This document shows, in pieces, positions 42,856-54,175 of a DNA stretch of 64,000 nucleotides. The notes under the pieces are model-generated. The model saw only the letters and a program-made list of their open reading frames with translations. It was not told the DNA's origin and ran no database searches. Within the stretch, counting starts at the first letter, position 1. Every line of letters starts with the position of its first letter. A program made the position numbers and the translations under genes. Where the stretch lies: the NCBI RefSeq assembly GCF_002022665.1, contig NZ_CP019788.1, forward strand, positions 806,001 through 870,000, read 5' to 3'. Origin of the DNA: Bartonella sp. JB63 (GTDB lineage Bacteria; Pseudomonadota; Alphaproteobacteria; Rhizobiales; Rhizobiaceae).

Positions 42856-44250
42856 TCAGCGAATCAATTGACGAATATGTACACCATTGCGCTCATATTC
42901 CAATTCCCAAATATGTGAATGATTTTGCATGAGAACTTTTTTCAACTGACTTACAGTTTGAATTTTATAGCCATTGACAGTATGCAAAATATCCCCAGGA
43001 CGAAAAATGCTCGCAGCGTTACTTATTTGATCAACATTGGTAATTATCACACCTTTAGCATTGATAGGAAGATGAAATCGTCGACTATTGTGCTGTGTTA
43101 AATCTAATACTTCAACACCAGAAAGAGGGCCTTCTCCCACAATTTTTTCAGATTGTACAAACACAGATTCTGGTGCTGATAATACAGTTATTTCTGTTTT
43201 AAAAATTTTTCCATCCCGCAAATATTCTAAAACAAGGCTCTGCCCAATCTTAGTTGTCATCAAACGATATCCAAGACTATCTGGACTCTCAATTCGCATA
43301 CCTTGCACACTCAAAATAACATCACCTACTTTCAAACCAGCTTTCTCAGCAGGACTACCTTTGATAATCTCAACAATGAGAGCACCATAAGAATGTTCTA
43401 AACCCAAACCACCTGCAATATCAGGTGTAACACTTTGGAAAGAGGCTCCAATATAAGGTGGTACAAAAAATTTTCCACCACGCTTAACTGTATCAAGAAC
43501 GACTTTAATAAGATTAGCTGGGATGGCAAAACCAATCCCTACAGAACCACCTGAACGCGAATAAATAGCCGTATTAATCCCGATTAATTGGCCTTTCATA
43601 TCAATTAAAGCTCCACCAGAATTACCAGGATTAATAGCAGCGTCTGTTTGAATAAAAAAATCAAAATCAGAAACACCTATACGCGTACGTGCTTGCGCTG
43701 AAACAATACCGCTTGTAACCGTCTGACCAACACCAAAAGGATTACCAATTGCTAGAACAAGATCTCCAACTTCCACTGCATCAGAATCCCCCAAAGAAAG
43801 AACAGGAAATTGAGAATCTTTCGAACTAATTTGAAGTACTGCAATATCAGTTGTTTCATCCTTTAATATAACTGTACTTTCAAATTCTCGACCATCAGAA
43901 AAAGCAACCTTAATTTCGCTAGCATCCTTAATGACATGGTAACTAGTAACGATTAAACCACGTGTATCAACAATCACCCCAGATCCTAATGATGACTGAG
44001 TACGCAAAGACCGCTTACCTTGATAACGACCAAAAAACTGTTCAAAAAACGGATCTCCTTCAAAAGGTGAATGTACTCTAACTTTCCGTGCTGCATAAAT
44101 ATTCACAACAGACGGAATAGCCTTTTTAACTAAAGGAGCAAATGAAAAAGTAATATCTGATTGTTTTTGTGGAATTTGAGCATTCGCATAACGAAATGAT
44201 ATTTGAGCTATCATCACACAAAAAAGCCCTATTAAAATGGAATATTTCAT
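42856..44250 (-). CDS. DegP/HtrA-type periplasmic serine protease
   Basis: Do-type protease-chaperones degrade or refold misfolded envelope proteins. The 464-residue product from ATG 44250 (MKYSILIGLFCVMIAQISF) has a signal peptide. An AAGGAG box 6 bases upstream decides this start over the frame end at 44265. The catalytic triad is H105 (TSYHVIKDA), D135 (TTDIAVL) and S211 in GNSGGAL. Two PDZ domains follow: one around GSPAEKAGLKVGDVILSVQG and a shorter one near FRPGDILHTVNGYKI. It is upstream of rarA. This one resembles the DegQ/DegP relatives found next to rarA. Together with bamA and rseP it forms envelope quality control. Confidence 0.94.
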   Translation of the reverse strand: MKYSILIGLFCVMIAQISFRYANAQIPQKQSDITFSFAPLVKKAIPSVVNIYAARKVRVHSPFEGDPFFEQFFGRYQGKRSLRTQSSLGSGVIVDTRGLIVTSYHVIKDASEIKVAFSDGREFESTVILKDETTDIAVLQISSKDSQFPVLSLGDSDAVEVGDLVLAIGNPFGVGQTVTSGIVSAQARTRIGVSDFDFFIQTDAAINPGNSGGALIDMKGQLIGINTAIYSRSGGSVGIGFAIPANLIKVVLDTVKRGGKFFVPPYIGASFQSVTPDIAGGLGLEHSYGALIVEIIKGSPAEKAGLKVGDVILSVQGMRIESPDSLGYRLMTTKIGQSLVLEYLRDGKIFKTEITVLSAPESVFVQSEKIVGEGPLSGVEVLDLTQHNSRRFHLPINAKGVIITNVDQISNAASIFRPGDILHTVNGYKIQTVSQLKKVLMQNHSHIWELEYERNGVHIRQLIR

Positions 44251-44468
44251 TATCAGCTCCTTCATAAAATCAAGGTCTACTTCTTCTTAATAAGATAAGA
44301 AGATCTACTACTTACCTTGCAAATCGATGATCGTTACTAAATAGTTGATAATTTAGGCACAAAAAATTCATCTAAACAACAAAAAATATAGAAACTAAAC
44401 AACTCAACGAATATACATAGCCTTTCTTCTTTTTATATACTTGAAAAAATTAATCTTATAATTTTAAC

Positions 44469-44495
44469 AAAAAAACCGCCTTTAAAAGACGGCTT
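44469..44495 (-). terminator. Rho-independent terminator after rplQ
   Basis: On the minus strand, GCCGTC and GGCGG form a short GC-rich stem around a TTTTAAA loop and are followed by seven T. It lies about 30 bases after the rplQ stop and would end the whole str-S10-spc-alpha transcript. Confidence 0.85.
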
Positions 44496-44525
44496 CTAAA
44501 AATCTAATAAGAAAAAATGCTCCTT

Positions 44526-44954
44526 TTATGAAGCAGACTCTCCTTTACTAACTGTTGCTTCCATACGCGCATGATCTGCAGCACCTTTTGCTTCAATATC
44601 GCGATCAACAAACTCTATAACAGCCATAGGAGCATTATCACCAGTACGAAAACCTGCTTTCATAATACGCAAATAACCACCTTTACGTGATATATAACGT
44701 ACCGCTAGCGTATCAAACAATTTTGCAACATGCTTCGCATTACGAAGAGCTGAAATCGCTTGCCGACGTGCATGCAAATCTCCACGCTTACCAAGAGTAA
44801 CTAACTTTTCAACAATAGGACGAATTTCTTTAGCCTTTGGAAGCGTCGTCATAATCTGCTCGTGCTCAATGAGCGAAGCCGCCATATTTGCAAACATTGC
44901 TTTACGATGACTAGCAGTCCGGTTCAGCCTGCGACCTGATTTACTGTGGCGCAT
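44526..44954 (-). CDS. rplQ: 50S ribosomal protein L17
   Basis: L17 lies near the exit tunnel of the 50S subunit. The 142-residue product opens [20 protein letters not shown], the L17 signature. It contains [22 protein letters not shown] and ends in a low-complexity tail usual for alphaproteobacteria. It is the last gene of the ribosomal supercluster, 23 bp after rpoA and followed by a terminator. Confidence 0.98.
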   Translation of the reverse strand: MRHSKSGRRLNRTASHRKAMFANMAASLIEHEQIMTTLPKAKEIRPIVEKLVTLGKRGDLHARRQAISALRNAKHVAKLFDTLAVRYISRKGGYLRIMKAGFRTGDNAPMAVIEFVDRDIEAKGAADHARMEATVSKGESAS

Positions 44955-44977
44955 AAGCCTTCTCCTTCAATTTTAAT

Positions 44978-45991
44978 TTAATACTGATCTTCATAACGTT
45001 TAGCAAGATCATCAATGTTTTCAGGAGGCCATGCAGAAATTTCCATCCCAAGATGGAGTCCCATACACGCAAGAACTTCCTTAATTTCATTTAATGATTT
45101 TCGCCCAAAATTTGGTGTCCGAAGCATTTCAGCTTCCGTTTTTTGGATAAGATCACCAATATAAACAATATTATCATTTTTAAGACAATTCGCCGAACGC
45201 ACTGAAAGTTCTAATTCATCTACCTTTTTGAGCAGAGCTGGATTAAAAGAAAGCTCAGAAGCTGGCTCTTCAACCAATTCTTTTTGTGGCTCTTCAAAGT
45301 TGACAAATACCAATAACTGATCCTGAAGAATACGTGCTGCAAAAGCAATCGCATCCTCACCGTTAACAGCACCGTTGGTTTCAATTGTTAACGTTAATTT
45401 ATCATAATCCAGAATCTGTCCTTCACGGGTATTTTCTACTTTATAAGATACTTTGCGAACTGGCGAATAAAGGCTATCAACAGGGATAAACCCTATTGGT
45501 GCATCATCAACACAATTTCGTTCAGATGGAACATAACCCTTTCCTGTATTGACGATAAGTTCCATGCGAACTTCCGCATCTTCATCCAACGTGCAAATAA
45601 CATGCTCTGGATTAAGGATTGCCATATCCCCAACCGTCTGTATATCCCCAGCTTTAACCACACCAGGTCCTTCTTTACAGAGAACAATTCGCTTAGGTCC
45701 CTCTTCTTCCATGCGTATAGCAATCTCTTTGACATTCAAAATAATATCTGTAACATCTTCACGAACACCTGGAATTGATGAGAATTCATGTAAAATACCA
45801 TCAATTTGTACAGCAGTAACTGCAGCACCACGGAGTGATGATAATAATACACGGCGCAATGCGTTTCCTAATGTCAAACCAAAACCCCGCTCAAGAGGTT
45901 CTGCAACAACACTTATAATGTTCGAATCATTATGCGTATGAAATTCAACTTTACTGGGTTTAATTAATTCCTGCCAGTTTTTCTGGATCAT
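44978..45991 (-). CDS. rpoA: DNA-directed RNA polymerase subunit alpha
   Basis: The alpha dimer scaffolds RNA polymerase assembly and its C-terminal domain binds UP elements and activators. The product has 337 residues from ATG 45991 ([17 protein letters not shown]). The frame reaches 46024 without family support. The N-terminal domain has the dimer block [19 protein letters not shown]. The C-terminal domain (about 255-320) includes [44 protein letters not shown]. Length is standard for alphaproteobacteria. Confidence 0.98.
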   Translation of the reverse strand: MIQKNWQELIKPSKVEFHTHNDSNIISVVAEPLERGFGLTLGNALRRVLLSSLRGAAVTAVQIDGILHEFSSIPGVREDVTDIILNVKEIAIRMEEEGPKRIVLCKEGPGVVKAGDIQTVGDMAILNPEHVICTLDEDAEVRMELIVNTGKGYVPSERNCVDDAPIGFIPVDSLYSPVRKVSYKVENTREGQILDYDKLTLTIETNGAVNGEDAIAFAARILQDQLLVFVNFEEPQKELVEEPASELSFNPALLKKVDELELSVRSANCLKNDNIVYIGDLIQKTEAEMLRTPNFGRKSLNEIKEVLACMGLHLGMEISAWPPENIDDLAKRYEDQY

Positions 45992-46085
45992 ATTTTTATT
46001 CCTGTTCTTTAGTTCCGCTACCATTCAATCGCAACGGCCAGTGTGAACATCGGAGAAATCTCCGACAACGAAAAACAATACCCAA

Positions 46086-46475
46086 TTAAATACGTCGCCT
46101 TTTTCGTGGACGACATCCATTATGAGGGATTGGCGTCACATCGCGAATGGAAGTAATCAAAAAACCAACAGATTGCAATGCACGTAAAGCAGACTCACGA
46201 CCTGCTCCAGGACCACAAACTTCAACTTCCAATGAACGCATACCATGCTCTTGTGCTTTCTTAGCACAATCTTCTGCAGCAACCTGTGCAGCAAAAGGAG
46301 TAGACTTACGTGATCCCTTAAATCCTTGAGCTCCAGCAGATGACCATGCAATCGTATTTCCCTGAGTATCAGTAATAGTAATCATCGTATTATTAAATGT
46401 TGAATTGATATGCACAACACCTGATGAAATATTCTTACGCTCGCGACGACGAACACGTGTGGCTTCCTTGGCCAT
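46086..46475 (-). CDS. rpsK: 30S ribosomal protein S11
   Basis: S11 lies on the platform near the E site. The 129-residue product has the signature [19 protein letters not shown] and the C-terminal [19 protein letters not shown], which is nearly invariant. It lies between rpsM (126-bp gap, unusually long for this pair) and rpoA. Confidence 0.98.
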   Translation of the reverse strand: MAKEATRVRRRERKNISSGVVHINSTFNNTMITITDTQGNTIAWSSAGAQGFKGSRKSTPFAAQVAAEDCAKKAQEHGMRSLEVEVCGPGAGRESALRALQSVGFLITSIRDVTPIPHNGCRPRKRRRI

Positions 46476-46601
46476 AATCTTCCTTTCAACGATCTCTTCA
46501 CTGCCGTAATATCAGCAGCTCCACCCTATTTGTTATTGTTAATAAAGATTTAACAAAAACAAAACATCCAAAATAAAACCTTCACAATAAATAAAAATAT
46601 A

Positions 46602-46970
46602 TTACTTCTTCTTACCAGCAATTGCTTTAGCAGGACCTTTACGTGTACGTGCATTTGTATGCGTACGCTGCCCACGAACAGGTAAAGAACGGCGATGACG
46701 CAAACCACGATAACAACCAAGGTCCATCAAACGCTTCACGCTCATTGCAACTTCCCGACGAAGATCCCCTTCAACTTGATAACCTTGATCTATTGTCTCA
46801 CGAATCTGTAAAACTTCCGCGTCTGAAAGCTCATGCACACGACGTTCTGGAGGAACGCCAACTTTCTCGACAATTTCCTGAGCAAATTTTTGTCCAATCC
46901 CGTGGATATATTGAAGCGCAATAATTACACGCTTACTTGTTGGGATATTGACGCCAGCAATACGGGCCAC
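46602..46970 (-). CDS. rpsM: 30S ribosomal protein S13
   Basis: S13 forms the intersubunit bridge at the 30S head. The product has 122 residues from GTG 46970 (read [20 protein letters not shown]). The AAGGAG box before this GTG and the family N-terminus decide the start, and the open frame up to 47021 is not supported. The signature block [28 protein letters not shown] is complete. It lies 183 bp downstream of adk. Confidence 0.98.
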   Translation of the reverse strand: MARIAGVNIPTSKRVIIALQYIHGIGQKFAQEIVEKVGVPPERRVHELSDAEVLQIRETIDQGYQVEGDLRREVAMSVKRLMDLGCYRGLRHRRSLPVRGQRTHTNARTRKGPAKAIAGKKK

Positions 46971-47153
46971 GCCTATTCTCCTTGAGTATGTTAATAGTTT
47001 ACTATAAAATACTTGAACCATTTTATAGAAAAAAATGGCTCCGGCTTAAATATACTCCGAACCCCGTTATTCCCTACCGAAATGAATCAAAGCGATTTCT
47101 GATAGATTTCATTATAAAAGTCAACTCTTTTCGTTTGTTTCTGAAAAACTCCT

Positions 47154-47732
47154 TCATGTAAAGAGTTTTTTAATTGCACGCGATACATCAGAAACATTAG
47201 CCATTCCGTCAACTGTTCTTAGTAATCCAATAGCTGAATAAAACTCTGATACAGGAGCTGTTTTTTCTCGATATTCAACTAATCGTTTTGCAAAAGCATC
47301 AGGATTATCATCAGAACGAACCTGTCCACCAGAAAAAATTGTATCCTGTACGCGTTTTTTCATACGCTCAATCAATGCATCTTCATCAACAACAAGTTTA
47401 ATAACCGCATCAAGTTGCCCATTTTTTGATTTTAAAATTTTTTGCAGTGCTTCCGCTTGTACCAGGGTCCTCGGATATCCATCCAATATAAAACCCTTTG
47501 TGCAATCACTTTCACTAATGCGATCTGATACAATTTGATTAACAATATCATCAGAAACCAAAGAACCTGATTCCATAACCGCTTTAGCTATTTTACCAAC
47601 TTCTGTCTCCTTCATAATAACTGCACGCAACATATCACCTGTCGATAATTGAGGAATATTGTATTCCTCAGTGAGGATTTTAGCCTGCGTACCTTTACCC
47701 GCCCCAGGAGGACCTAAAAGAATCAGTCTCAT
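47154..47732 (-). CDS. adk: Adenylate kinase
   Basis: Adk balances ATP, ADP and AMP. The 192-residue product is the short form, lacking the large LID insertion. It has the P loop [10 protein letters not shown] at 7-16, the AMP-binding [10 protein letters not shown], and the core [18 protein letters not shown]. Its start overlaps the secY stop by 4 bp (ATGA type), so it is translationally coupled to secY, the normal secY-adk arrangement. Confidence 0.98.
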   Translation of the reverse strand: MRLILLGPPGAGKGTQAKILTEEYNIPQLSTGDMLRAVIMKETEVGKIAKAVMESGSLVSDDIVNQIVSDRISESDCTKGFILDGYPRTLVQAEALQKILKSKNGQLDAVIKLVVDEDALIERMKKRVQDTIFSGGQVRSDDNPDAFAKRLVEYREKTAPVSEFYSAIGLLRTVDGMANVSDVSRAIKKLFT

Positions 47733-49075
47733 CGTTTTCTTCTGCCCCCACGGAGTTTTGATTTTTCAATTAATCCCTTATATTGATGTGCAACAAGATT
47801 CCCCTGGATTTGGGCAATTGTATCAAGCGTAACAGTGACAACAATGAGTAAAGATGTACCACCAAGATAAAAAGGAACATGCAAAGTCGATATCATAAAT
47901 TCAGGAAGTAAACAAATCAGAATAATATAAATAGCTCCGATAACAGTAATACGTGTTAAAACGTAATCAATATATTCAGCTGTGCGCTCACCAGGACGAA
48001 TCCCTGGAATAAAACCAGAATGCCTTTTTAATTGTTCTGCTGTATCACTCGGATTGAACACAATAGCTGTATAGAAAAAGCAAAAAAATGCCATCAAAGC
48101 AGCATAAACAATCATATAAAGTGGCTGTCCATGACCAAGAAAAAAAGAAATAGCTTGAATCCATTGTGGCATTTTGTCAGAAAAATTATTAATGGTTGCA
48201 GGTAATAACAATAAAGATGAAGCAAAAATTGGTGGAATAACACCAGCGGTATTTAACTTCAAAGGAAAATGAGACATATCACCTTGAAACATCTGGTTTC
48301 CAACTTGACGTTTTGGATACTGAATAATAATTCTTCGTTGTGCACGCTCTACAAAAACAATAACTCCAATAACAAAAACAGCAATAACAACAATTCCTAT
48401 TAATAAAAAAGTTGATAAATCAGCCTGACTATGAGCAGTTAAAAGTTGGGCAAAAGTAGAAGGAAAATTTGCCACAATACCCGCAAAAATAATGAGAGAA
48501 ACTCCATTACCAACACCACGTGATGTAATCTGTTCACCAAGCCACATTAAAAATATTGTCCCCCCAACTAATGAAATAACTGCCGAAATACGAAACATTA
48601 TACCTGGTTCTATAACAATTTGAAGGCCTGTTCCTATACCAGTTTCAAGGGCAACTGCAATACCAAAAGCCTGTAAAATTGCCAATATGACTGTCATGTA
48701 ACGAGTATATTGATTGATGATTTTACGACCTAATTCACCCTCTTTTTTAAGAGCTTCTAATGAAGGAACAATCGATATTAGTAGTTGTACAATAATTGAT
48801 GCTGATATATAAGGCATTATACCTAATGCAAAAATTGCCATACGCCCAACAGCACCCCCAGCAAACATATTAAACAGCCCTAACACACCGGATGAATGAT
48901 GCTCAAATGTTTGTCGTAAAACATCAATATTAATGCCAGGCAAAGAAATATAAGTACCAAAACGATATACAAGAAGCGCAGCCAGAGTAAACCAAATGCG
49001 CTTTTTTAATTCAGTTGCACGCGAAAAAGCGCTAAAATTCATATTAGAAACAAATTGTTCTGCAGCCGATGCCAT
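47729..49075 (-). CDS. secY: Preprotein translocase subunit SecY
   Basis: SecY is the protein-conducting channel. The 448-residue product has ten membrane segments, with SecY signatures [16 protein letters not shown] (segment 2) and the plug/segment 4 region [15 protein letters not shown]. The cytoplasmic loop [15 protein letters not shown] and [23 protein letters not shown] are both present. It follows rplO across a 164-bp gap that holds a 20-bp tandem duplication. Confidence 0.98.
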   Translation of the reverse strand: MASAAEQFVSNMNFSAFSRATELKKRIWFTLAALLVYRFGTYISLPGINIDVLRQTFEHHSSGVLGLFNMFAGGAVGRMAIFALGIMPYISASIIVQLLISIVPSLEALKKEGELGRKIINQYTRYMTVILAILQAFGIAVALETGIGTGLQIVIEPGIMFRISAVISLVGGTIFLMWLGEQITSRGVGNGVSLIIFAGIVANFPSTFAQLLTAHSQADLSTFLLIGIVVIAVFVIGVIVFVERAQRRIIIQYPKRQVGNQMFQGDMSHFPLKLNTAGVIPPIFASSLLLLPATINNFSDKMPQWIQAISFFLGHGQPLYMIVYAALMAFFCFFYTAIVFNPSDTAEQLKRHSGFIPGIRPGERTAEYIDYVLTRITVIGAIYIILICLLPEFMISTLHVPFYLGGTSLLIVVTVTLDTIAQIQGNLVAHQYKGLIEKSKLRGGRRKR

Positions 49076-49110
49076 AAATTTTCTCCAGTTTATATGCTAA
49101 CTGTTTACTT

Positions 49111-49150
49111 AAATAAGCATAATCTTTAAAAAATAAGCATAATCTTTAAA
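49111..49150. repeat. Two-copy tandem repeat, 20-bp unit
   Basis: A 20-bp unit (AAATAAGCATAATCTTTAAA) occurs twice without mismatch, at 49111-49130 and 49131-49150, in the rplO-secY spacer, 36 bases upstream of secY. It lengthens the spacer without touching the secY ribosome binding site. Confidence 0.9.
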
Positions 49151-49239
49151 ATTCACACCACCATATAGAAATTAATGAAAGGCTCAACATTCTCTATGAA
49201 TAATAAACTAAAAGGACTTAATTATTTATGTTATAATAA

Positions 49240-49707
49240 TTACTGGATAACTTCGCCAAGATTAACCTGACCACCAACTTTTTCAATCTTTTTACGAGCC
49301 ATTTCAGAAGCACCAGAAACATTAAATATAATCTTAGCCTTTAATTCTCCATCGGAAAGAAGACGAACACCACTTTTTACACGACGAATAACACCAGCTT
49401 CTTTTAATGCAACAATATCAACTGATTTCTCAATATCCAATTTACCTGCATCAACTGCTAACTGAATACGACCTAATGAAACCTCATTGTAAACCTTAGA
49501 AAACAAATTCTTAAATCCGCGCTTTGGTAGACGGCGATAGATAGGCATCTGTCCCCCTTCGAAACCATTAAGTGAAACACCAGAGCGCGACTTCTGTCCT
49601 TTAACACCGCAACCACCAGTTTTACCAGTTCCAGAACCAATACCACGCCCAATACGCTTACGGCTCTTTGTTGCGCCTTCATGATCACGTAATTGATTGA
49701 GCTTCAT
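49240..49707 (-). CDS. rplO: 50S ribosomal protein L15
   Basis: L15 is a late 50S assembly protein. The product has 155 residues from ATG 49707 (MKLNQLRDHEGATKSRKRIGRG), with an AGGAG box 8 bases upstream. An in-frame extension to 49731 would overlap rpmD and has no support. The glycine-rich N-terminal arm and the C-terminal L15 signature (KSGVRLLSDGELKAKIIFNVSGAS) are present. It follows rpmD by 20 bp. Confidence 0.98.
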   Translation of the reverse strand: MKLNQLRDHEGATKSRKRIGRGIGSGTGKTGGCGVKGQKSRSGVSLNGFEGGQMPIYRRLPKRGFKNLFSKVYNEVSLGRIQLAVDAGKLDIEKSVDIVALKEAGVIRRVKSGVRLLSDGELKAKIIFNVSGASEMARKKIEKVGGQVNLGEVIQ

Positions 49708-49727
49708 TCTATATACTCCTGCAACTT

Positions 49728-49934
49728 TCAATTTTCACTTATAACCCGAACAAGATATTGAATCTTAGCAATCATACCCCGCACACAAGGTGTATCTTCT
49801 AAAGTACGACGGCGATGCATTTTATTTAATCCAAGCCCCTTTAACGTTGCACGCTGAATCTGCGGCTTCCGAATTGGGCTTCTAATCTGCTCTATTGTTA
49901 TAGTTCTGCTAATCTGAGATTTCTTTTGAACCAT
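49728..49934 (-). CDS. rpmD: 50S ribosomal protein L30
   Basis: L30 binds 23S rRNA near 5S. The 68-residue product has the typical core [44 protein letters not shown]. It is slightly longer than the usual 58-64 residues because of an N-terminal extension (MVQKKSQIS). It lies between rpsE and rplO in the spc operon. Confidence 0.96.
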   Translation of the reverse strand: MVQKKSQISRTITIEQIRSPIRKPQIQRATLKGLGLNKMHRRRTLEDTPCVRGMIAKIQYLVRVISEN

Positions 49935-49963
49935 TTTTATTCCCTCTTCGATAAACTCAGATA

Positions 49964-50512
49964 CTATTCTTCCGAATCAATCAAATTTTTACGACGCGCC
50001 TGCAACACCGAATATTTAATGCCTCGCTGTGCCGCAATATCCTTAGGATGCATCTGGCGCTTTAATGCATCAAAAGTCGCACGAACCATATTATAGGGAT
50101 TTGAAGAACCTAATGATTTTGCAACAATATCTTGCATACCAAGTGTCTCAAAAATAGCACGCATTGGCCCACCAGCAATAATACCAGTACCAGCAGAGGC
50201 CGCACGCATCAAAACATAACCGGCTCCATGACGACCTTCAACATCATGATGCAATGTACGCCCAGACCGAAGTGGTACATAAATCATTTCACGTTTTGCA
50301 GATTCTGTAGCCTTACGAATTGCCTCAGGCACTTCACGTGCTTTACCATGACCAAAACCAACACGCCCTTTTTGATCTCCAACAACAACAAGCGCAGCAA
50401 AACCAAAACGCCGACCACCCTTCACAACTTTAGAAACACGATTAATATGAACAAGTCTATCAACAAATTCATTATCACGTTCATCCCGATCACTACGTTC
50501 TTTTTGTGCCAT
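49964..50512 (-). CDS. rpsE: 30S ribosomal protein S5
   Basis: S5 contributes to translational accuracy. The 182-residue product has the dsRNA-binding-like N-terminal part ([32 protein letters not shown]) and the signature [20 protein letters not shown]. The acidic start ([11 protein letters not shown]) is common in Rhizobiales. It follows rplR by 115 bp, a longer gap than usual. Confidence 0.98.
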   Translation of the reverse strand: MAQKERSDRDERDNEFVDRLVHINRVSKVVKGGRRFGFAALVVVGDQKGRVGFGHGKAREVPEAIRKATESAKREMIYVPLRSGRTLHHDVEGRHGAGYVLMRAASAGTGIIAGGPMRAIFETLGMQDIVAKSLGSSNPYNMVRATFDALKRQMHPKDIAAQRGIKYSVLQARRKNLIDSEE

Positions 50513-50627
50513 TCCTCATTCCTTTTTCTTTTCCGGAAGCACGCTAACTAAAGTCCCAGCACGAAATCAAAGGAACTCACACGAAATATCCTAAAGATCT
50601 CCTTACTAAACTTTCTAAGCAACATAC

Positions 50628-50990
50628 TTAAAAGTTTAAACCACCCTCACGAGCAGCTTCGGCTAAAGCCTTTATTCTCCCATGATAAACATATGGTCCA
50701 CGATCAAAAACAACTTTATTAATACCAATTTTTTTCGCACGCTCAGCAATTAACTTACCAACAACAAAAGCAGCTTCTTTATCAGAACCACTTTTTAAAG
50801 AGTTTTTCAAATCCTTTTCAAGAGTACATGCAGAAACAAGAGTATGTCCACGCGCATCATCAATAATCTGAGCATAAATATTTTGATTTGAACGATAAAC
50901 ACTAAGCCGCGGACGACCATTAGCAACTGCTTTAATTTGACGACGAACACGTTGGGCTCTATGTTGGACAATTCCCTTAGGAGAAACCAT
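50628..50990 (-). CDS. rplR: 50S ribosomal protein L18
   Basis: L18 binds 5S rRNA together with L5. The 120-residue product contains [29 protein letters not shown] and ends [26 protein letters not shown], the L18 C-terminal signature. It starts 12 bp after rplF. Confidence 0.98.
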   Translation of the reverse strand: MVSPKGIVQHRAQRVRRQIKAVANGRPRLSVYRSNQNIYAQIIDDARGHTLVSACTLEKDLKNSLKSGSDKEAAFVVGKLIAERAKKIGINKVVFDRGPYVYHGRIKALAEAAREGGLNF

Positions 50991-51002
50991 GTCACGAAAT
51001 CC

Positions 51003-51536
51003 TTATTTCTTTTTACCTTCTTTACGGACAATATGCTCATCTGCATACTTTACACCCTTACCCTTATAAGGCTCAGGTGCCCGATATTCGCGAATCTCTG
51101 CCGCTACTTGTCCAACTTTTTGTTTATCAATTCCGGAGACAACAATTTCCGTTGGCTTAGGAACTGTTACAGTAACATCAAACGGCACTTTATAAATAAC
51201 ATCATGAGAAAAACCTAATGATAACTGAATATCCTTACCCTGCAAAGCAGCACGATAACCAACACCATTAATTTCAAGCCTCTTTTCAAAACCATCTTTT
51301 ACACCACAAAAAATATTTTCAATCATCGAGCGAGACATGCCCCATTTAGAGCGAGCATTCTTTGATTGATCACGCGGCTCTACTGATACAATATTTCCAT
51401 CAAGCTTAACCAAAACTTCATCATTAACCACATAGCTCAGTTCACCTTTCGGGCCTTTTGCTTTAACTAACTGACCATCAACAGTAGCGGTAATCCCAGA
51501 AGGAACCGGAATGGGTTTTTTTCCAATACGAGACAT
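51003..51536 (-). CDS. rplF: 50S ribosomal protein L6
   Basis: L6 is close to the sarcin-ricin loop and the target of some aminoglycoside-resistance changes. The 177-residue product has two similar alpha/beta domains, opening [15 protein letters not shown] and ending with the family signature [23 protein letters not shown] split at G. It lies between rpsH (38 bp) and rplR (12 bp). Confidence 0.98.
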   Translation of the reverse strand: MSRIGKKPIPVPSGITATVDGQLVKAKGPKGELSYVVNDEVLVKLDGNIVSVEPRDQSKNARSKWGMSRSMIENIFCGVKDGFEKRLEINGVGYRAALQGKDIQLSLGFSHDVIYKVPFDVTVTVPKPTEIVVSGIDKQKVGQVAAEIREYRAPEPYKGKGVKYADEHIVRKEGKKK

Positions 51537-51574
51537 TGTTCTAACCTGTTTTTCTTCCGTTTTCTTAAAATTAA

Positions 51575-51973
51575 TCAGAAAATACGACAGAGAAGTTCTC
51601 CACCAACATTTTGTTTACGCGCTTCATGATCCGCCATCACTCCATTGGGAGTTGACAAAATTGAAATACCAAGACCATTCGCTACCGGAGGAATAGCTTT
51701 AGCAGAAACATACACACGACGACCCGGTTTTGAAACACGCGAAATTTCGCGAATAACAGCTGAACCTTCAAAATATTTTAGCTCAATTTCAATCGAAGAT
51801 TTCCCATTACCAGAATCAATCTGATTATATCCACGAATATAACCTTCTGATTGAAGGACATCAAGAACCCGTGCACGAAGCTTAGATGCAGGAGTGACTA
51901 CCTTTCCCTTTTTACGAGCAAGTGCATTACGAACACGGGTCAACATATCACCAAGAGGATCTGACATAGACAT
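51575..51973 (-). CDS. rpsH: 30S ribosomal protein S8
   Basis: S8 binds the central domain of 16S rRNA and in E. coli represses the spc operon. The 132-residue product opens [18 protein letters not shown] and ends near [28 protein letters not shown], the S8 signature. A GGAG box 8 bases before ATG 51973 supports this start over the one two codons later. The spacer to rpsN is 14 bp. Confidence 0.98.
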   Translation of the reverse strand: MSMSDPLGDMLTRVRNALARKKGKVVTPASKLRARVLDVLQSEGYIRGYNQIDSGNGKSSIEIELKYFEGSAVIREISRVSKPGRRVYVSAKAIPPVANGLGISILSTPNGVMADHEARKQNVGGELLCRIF

Positions 51974-51987
51974 CTAATAATCTCCTC

Positions 51988-52293
51988 TTACCAGCTAGAC
52001 TTAACAATTCCGGGAATATATCCCAAAGATCCAAGATCACGTAATGCAATCCTTGACATCTTTAATTTACGATAATAAGCACGCGGACGCCCCGAAACTT
52101 CACAACGGTTACGAACACGAACTTTCGCAGAATTACGAGGTAATCCTGCCAATTGGATAGAAGCTTTAAAGCGCTCTTCAATTAAAATTTCCTGATTCAT
52201 TACTATCGCTTTTAAACGCGCACGACGTGCAGCATAGCGCTTCACCATCCTTTCACGGCGCTTATTTTTTTCAACGGCACTCACTTTGGCCAT
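51988..52293 (-). CDS. rpsN: 30S ribosomal protein S14
   Basis: S14 helps assemble the 30S head. The 101-residue product is the long, zinc-independent form without CxxC pairs. It ends with the signature [41 protein letters not shown], given here in its conserved part. It follows rplE by 24 bp. Confidence 0.98.
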   Translation of the reverse strand: MAKVSAVEKNKRRERMVKRYAARRARLKAIVMNQEILIEERFKASIQLAGLPRNSAKVRVRNRCEVSGRPRAYYRKLKMSRIALRDLGSLGYIPGIVKSSW

Positions 52294-52317
52294 AATTTCA
52301 CCTCGCTATATTTGCCG

Positions 52318-52875
52318 TCACGAACGAAACGGAAAATTAAAAGCACGCAATAACTCACGTGCTTCATCATCCGTTTTCGCTGTCGTACAAACAATAATAT
52401 CCATACCCCAAATCTGATCAATTTTATCGTAGTTAATTTCTGGAAACACAATATGTTCTTTAATACCCATAGCGAAATTACCACGACTATCAAAACTTTT
52501 TGGATTCAAACCACGAAAATCACGAACCCGTGGAAGTGCAATTGTAATAAGACGATCCAAAAATTCAAACATACGATCTTTACGTAATGTTACTTTAGCT
52601 CCAATTGGCATCCCTTCACGCACCTTAAATGTTGCAATAGAATTACGGGCACAGGTAACAACAGCTTTTTGACCTGCTATCAATGCCAAATCTCCAGCTG
52701 CAATAGATGTTTTTTTTGAATCAGCCGTCGCTTCACCAATCCCCATATTAATTACAATCTTATCAACACGGGGAATTTGCATTTCATTTTTATAATTAAA
52801 CTTCTCTTGAAGCACCTTACGAACCACTTCAAAATAATGCGTTTTCATACGCGGCTTTTGGTTTTTCTCAGCCAT
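52318..52875 (-). CDS. rplE: 50S ribosomal protein L5
   Basis: L5 binds 5S rRNA and contacts the P-site tRNA. The 185-residue product has [16 protein letters not shown], the L5 signature [30 protein letters not shown] in its conserved part, and the C-terminal [14 protein letters not shown]. Its ATG overlaps the rplX stop by one base, so the two are coupled. Confidence 0.98.
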   Translation of the reverse strand: MAEKNQKPRMKTHYFEVVRKVLQEKFNYKNEMQIPRVDKIVINMGIGEATADSKKTSIAAGDLALIAGQKAVVTCARNSIATFKVREGMPIGAKVTLRKDRMFEFLDRLITIALPRVRDFRGLNPKSFDSRGNFAMGIKEHIVFPEINYDKIDQIWGMDIIVCTTAKTDDEARELLRAFNFPFRS

Positions 52876-53183
52876 TAAATTAATTCTCCTGAACGCTTGG
52901 CAAAACGAACCTTATTACCATCCGCATTCAAACGAAAGCCTACACGTGTAGGCTTACCATCTTTAGGATCAGAAATCGCCAAATTAGATAAATGAATAGG
53001 AGCTTCCTTAGAAATAATCCCAGCTTCTTGCTTCTGTGTTTGACGCTGATGACGCTTAACCATATTAACCCCAAGAACAAGGGCATTATTTTCCTTTCGA
53101 TTCACCTTGATGACTTCACCTTTGCAACCTTTGTCCTTACCAGACAAGACAATCACTTTATCACCTTTTCGAATCTTCTGCAT
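52875..53183 (-). CDS. rplX: 50S ribosomal protein L24
   Basis: L24 initiates 50S assembly. The 102-residue product has the KOW motif at its N-terminus ([19 protein letters not shown]) and the conserved [12 protein letters not shown]. Length is normal. It lies 12 bp after rplN and overlaps rplE by one base. Confidence 0.98.
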   Translation of the reverse strand: MQKIRKGDKVIVLSGKDKGCKGEVIKVNRKENNALVLGVNMVKRHQRQTQKQEAGIISKEAPIHLSNLAISDPKDGKPTRVGFRLNADGNKVRFAKRSGELI

Positions 53184-53195
53184 GATATTTACTCC

Positions 53196-53564
53196 TTACA
53201 ATACTTCAGGAGCAAGAGAAATTATCTTCATATGATTTTTACCCCGAAGCTCGCGAGGAACTGGTCCAAAAATACGTGTACCAATCGGTTCTTTCTTATT
53301 ATCAACTAAAACAGCAGCATTCTTATCAAAACGAATTACACTACCATCCACGCGACGAATACCTTTGGCAGTACGAACCACTACAGCTTTCATCACATCT
53401 CCTTTTTTTACACGACCACGAGGAATAGCGTCCTTAACCGAAACAACAATAATGTCACCGACCAAAGCATATTTCCGCTTTGAACCACCTAACACTTTGA
53501 TGCACATGACACGACGTGCACCAGAATTATCTGCAACATCGAGGTTTGTTTGCATCTGAATCAT
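53196..53564 (-). CDS. rplN: 50S ribosomal protein L14
   Basis: L14 is at the subunit interface and binds the silencing factor RsfS in other bacteria. The 122-residue product opens [28 protein letters not shown] and ends [24 protein letters not shown]. It is separated from rpsQ by a 147-bp non-coding gap, unusual in an operon where this spacer is normally much shorter. Confidence 0.98.
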   Translation of the reverse strand: MIQMQTNLDVADNSGARRVMCIKVLGGSKRKYALVGDIIVVSVKDAIPRGRVKKGDVMKAVVVRTAKGIRRVDGSVIRFDKNAAVLVDNKKEPIGTRIFGPVPRELRGKNHMKIISLAPEVL

Positions 53565-53711
53565 GAATGGCCACCTTTTCTTAAAAACCCACTCTCCGGA
53601 TGAATCTTTAACACACCCGAACTTGCTTGCAAAATAATGATGAAGCTCTTGTTTGAAAATTCACTAATGGAAATAAACCAATTTAAATTTTAAAACAACT
53701 AGCCTAATTAA

Positions 53712-53951
53712 CTACGCCGTACTTTCTTTAATAACAATCCAACATTTATCTTTCGAAATCGGCTTAGATTCCTGAATAAAAATCCGTTCTCCAATTTTGA
53801 ACTGATTATTTTCATCATGTGCTTTATACTTTTTAGATTGCCGAACCGTTTTTTGAAGCAACGGATGAGAATAACGGCGCTCTACCCTGACAACTACAGT
53901 CTTATCACTCTTGTCGCTAACGACAACACCTTGCAAAATGCGTTTAGGCAT
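53712..53951 (-). CDS. rpsQ: 30S ribosomal protein S17
   Basis: S17 is an OB-fold primary rRNA-binding protein of the 30S. The 79-residue product has [27 protein letters not shown] and [20 protein letters not shown]. It follows rpmC by 11 bp. The gap to rplN downstream is 147 bp. Confidence 0.97.
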   Translation of the reverse strand: MPKRILQGVVVSDKSDKTVVVRVERRYSHPLLQKTVRQSKKYKAHDENNQFKIGERIFIQESKPISKDKCWIVIKESTA

Positions 53952-53962
53952 CTCTTATTTCC

Positions 53963-54163
53963 TTAAATCTTGTTTTCGTCCATTTTTTGACGAAGAAACG
54001 TTTTAATACGTGCAATGTTACGACGAACTTGTTTAACACGTGCAGTCTTTTCTAACTGACCTGTTGCTTTCTGAAAACGCAGATTAAACTGCTCTTTCTT
54101 CAAGTTGGCCAATTCATTTTTCATTTGGTCGAGCGTTTGTGCCCGTAATTCTGCGGCTTTCAT
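53963..54163 (-). CDS. rpmC: 50S ribosomal protein L29
   Basis: L29 lies at the tunnel exit and helps dock SRP and trigger factor. The 66-residue all-helical product reads [20 protein letters not shown] at its start and has the C-terminal [17 protein letters not shown] signature. It lies between rplP (12 bp) and rpsQ (11 bp). Confidence 0.97.
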   Translation of the reverse strand: MKAAELRAQTLDQMKNELANLKKEQFNLRFQKATGQLEKTARVKQVRRNIARIKTFLRQKMDENKI

Positions 54164-54175
54164 TGCTTAACCTCT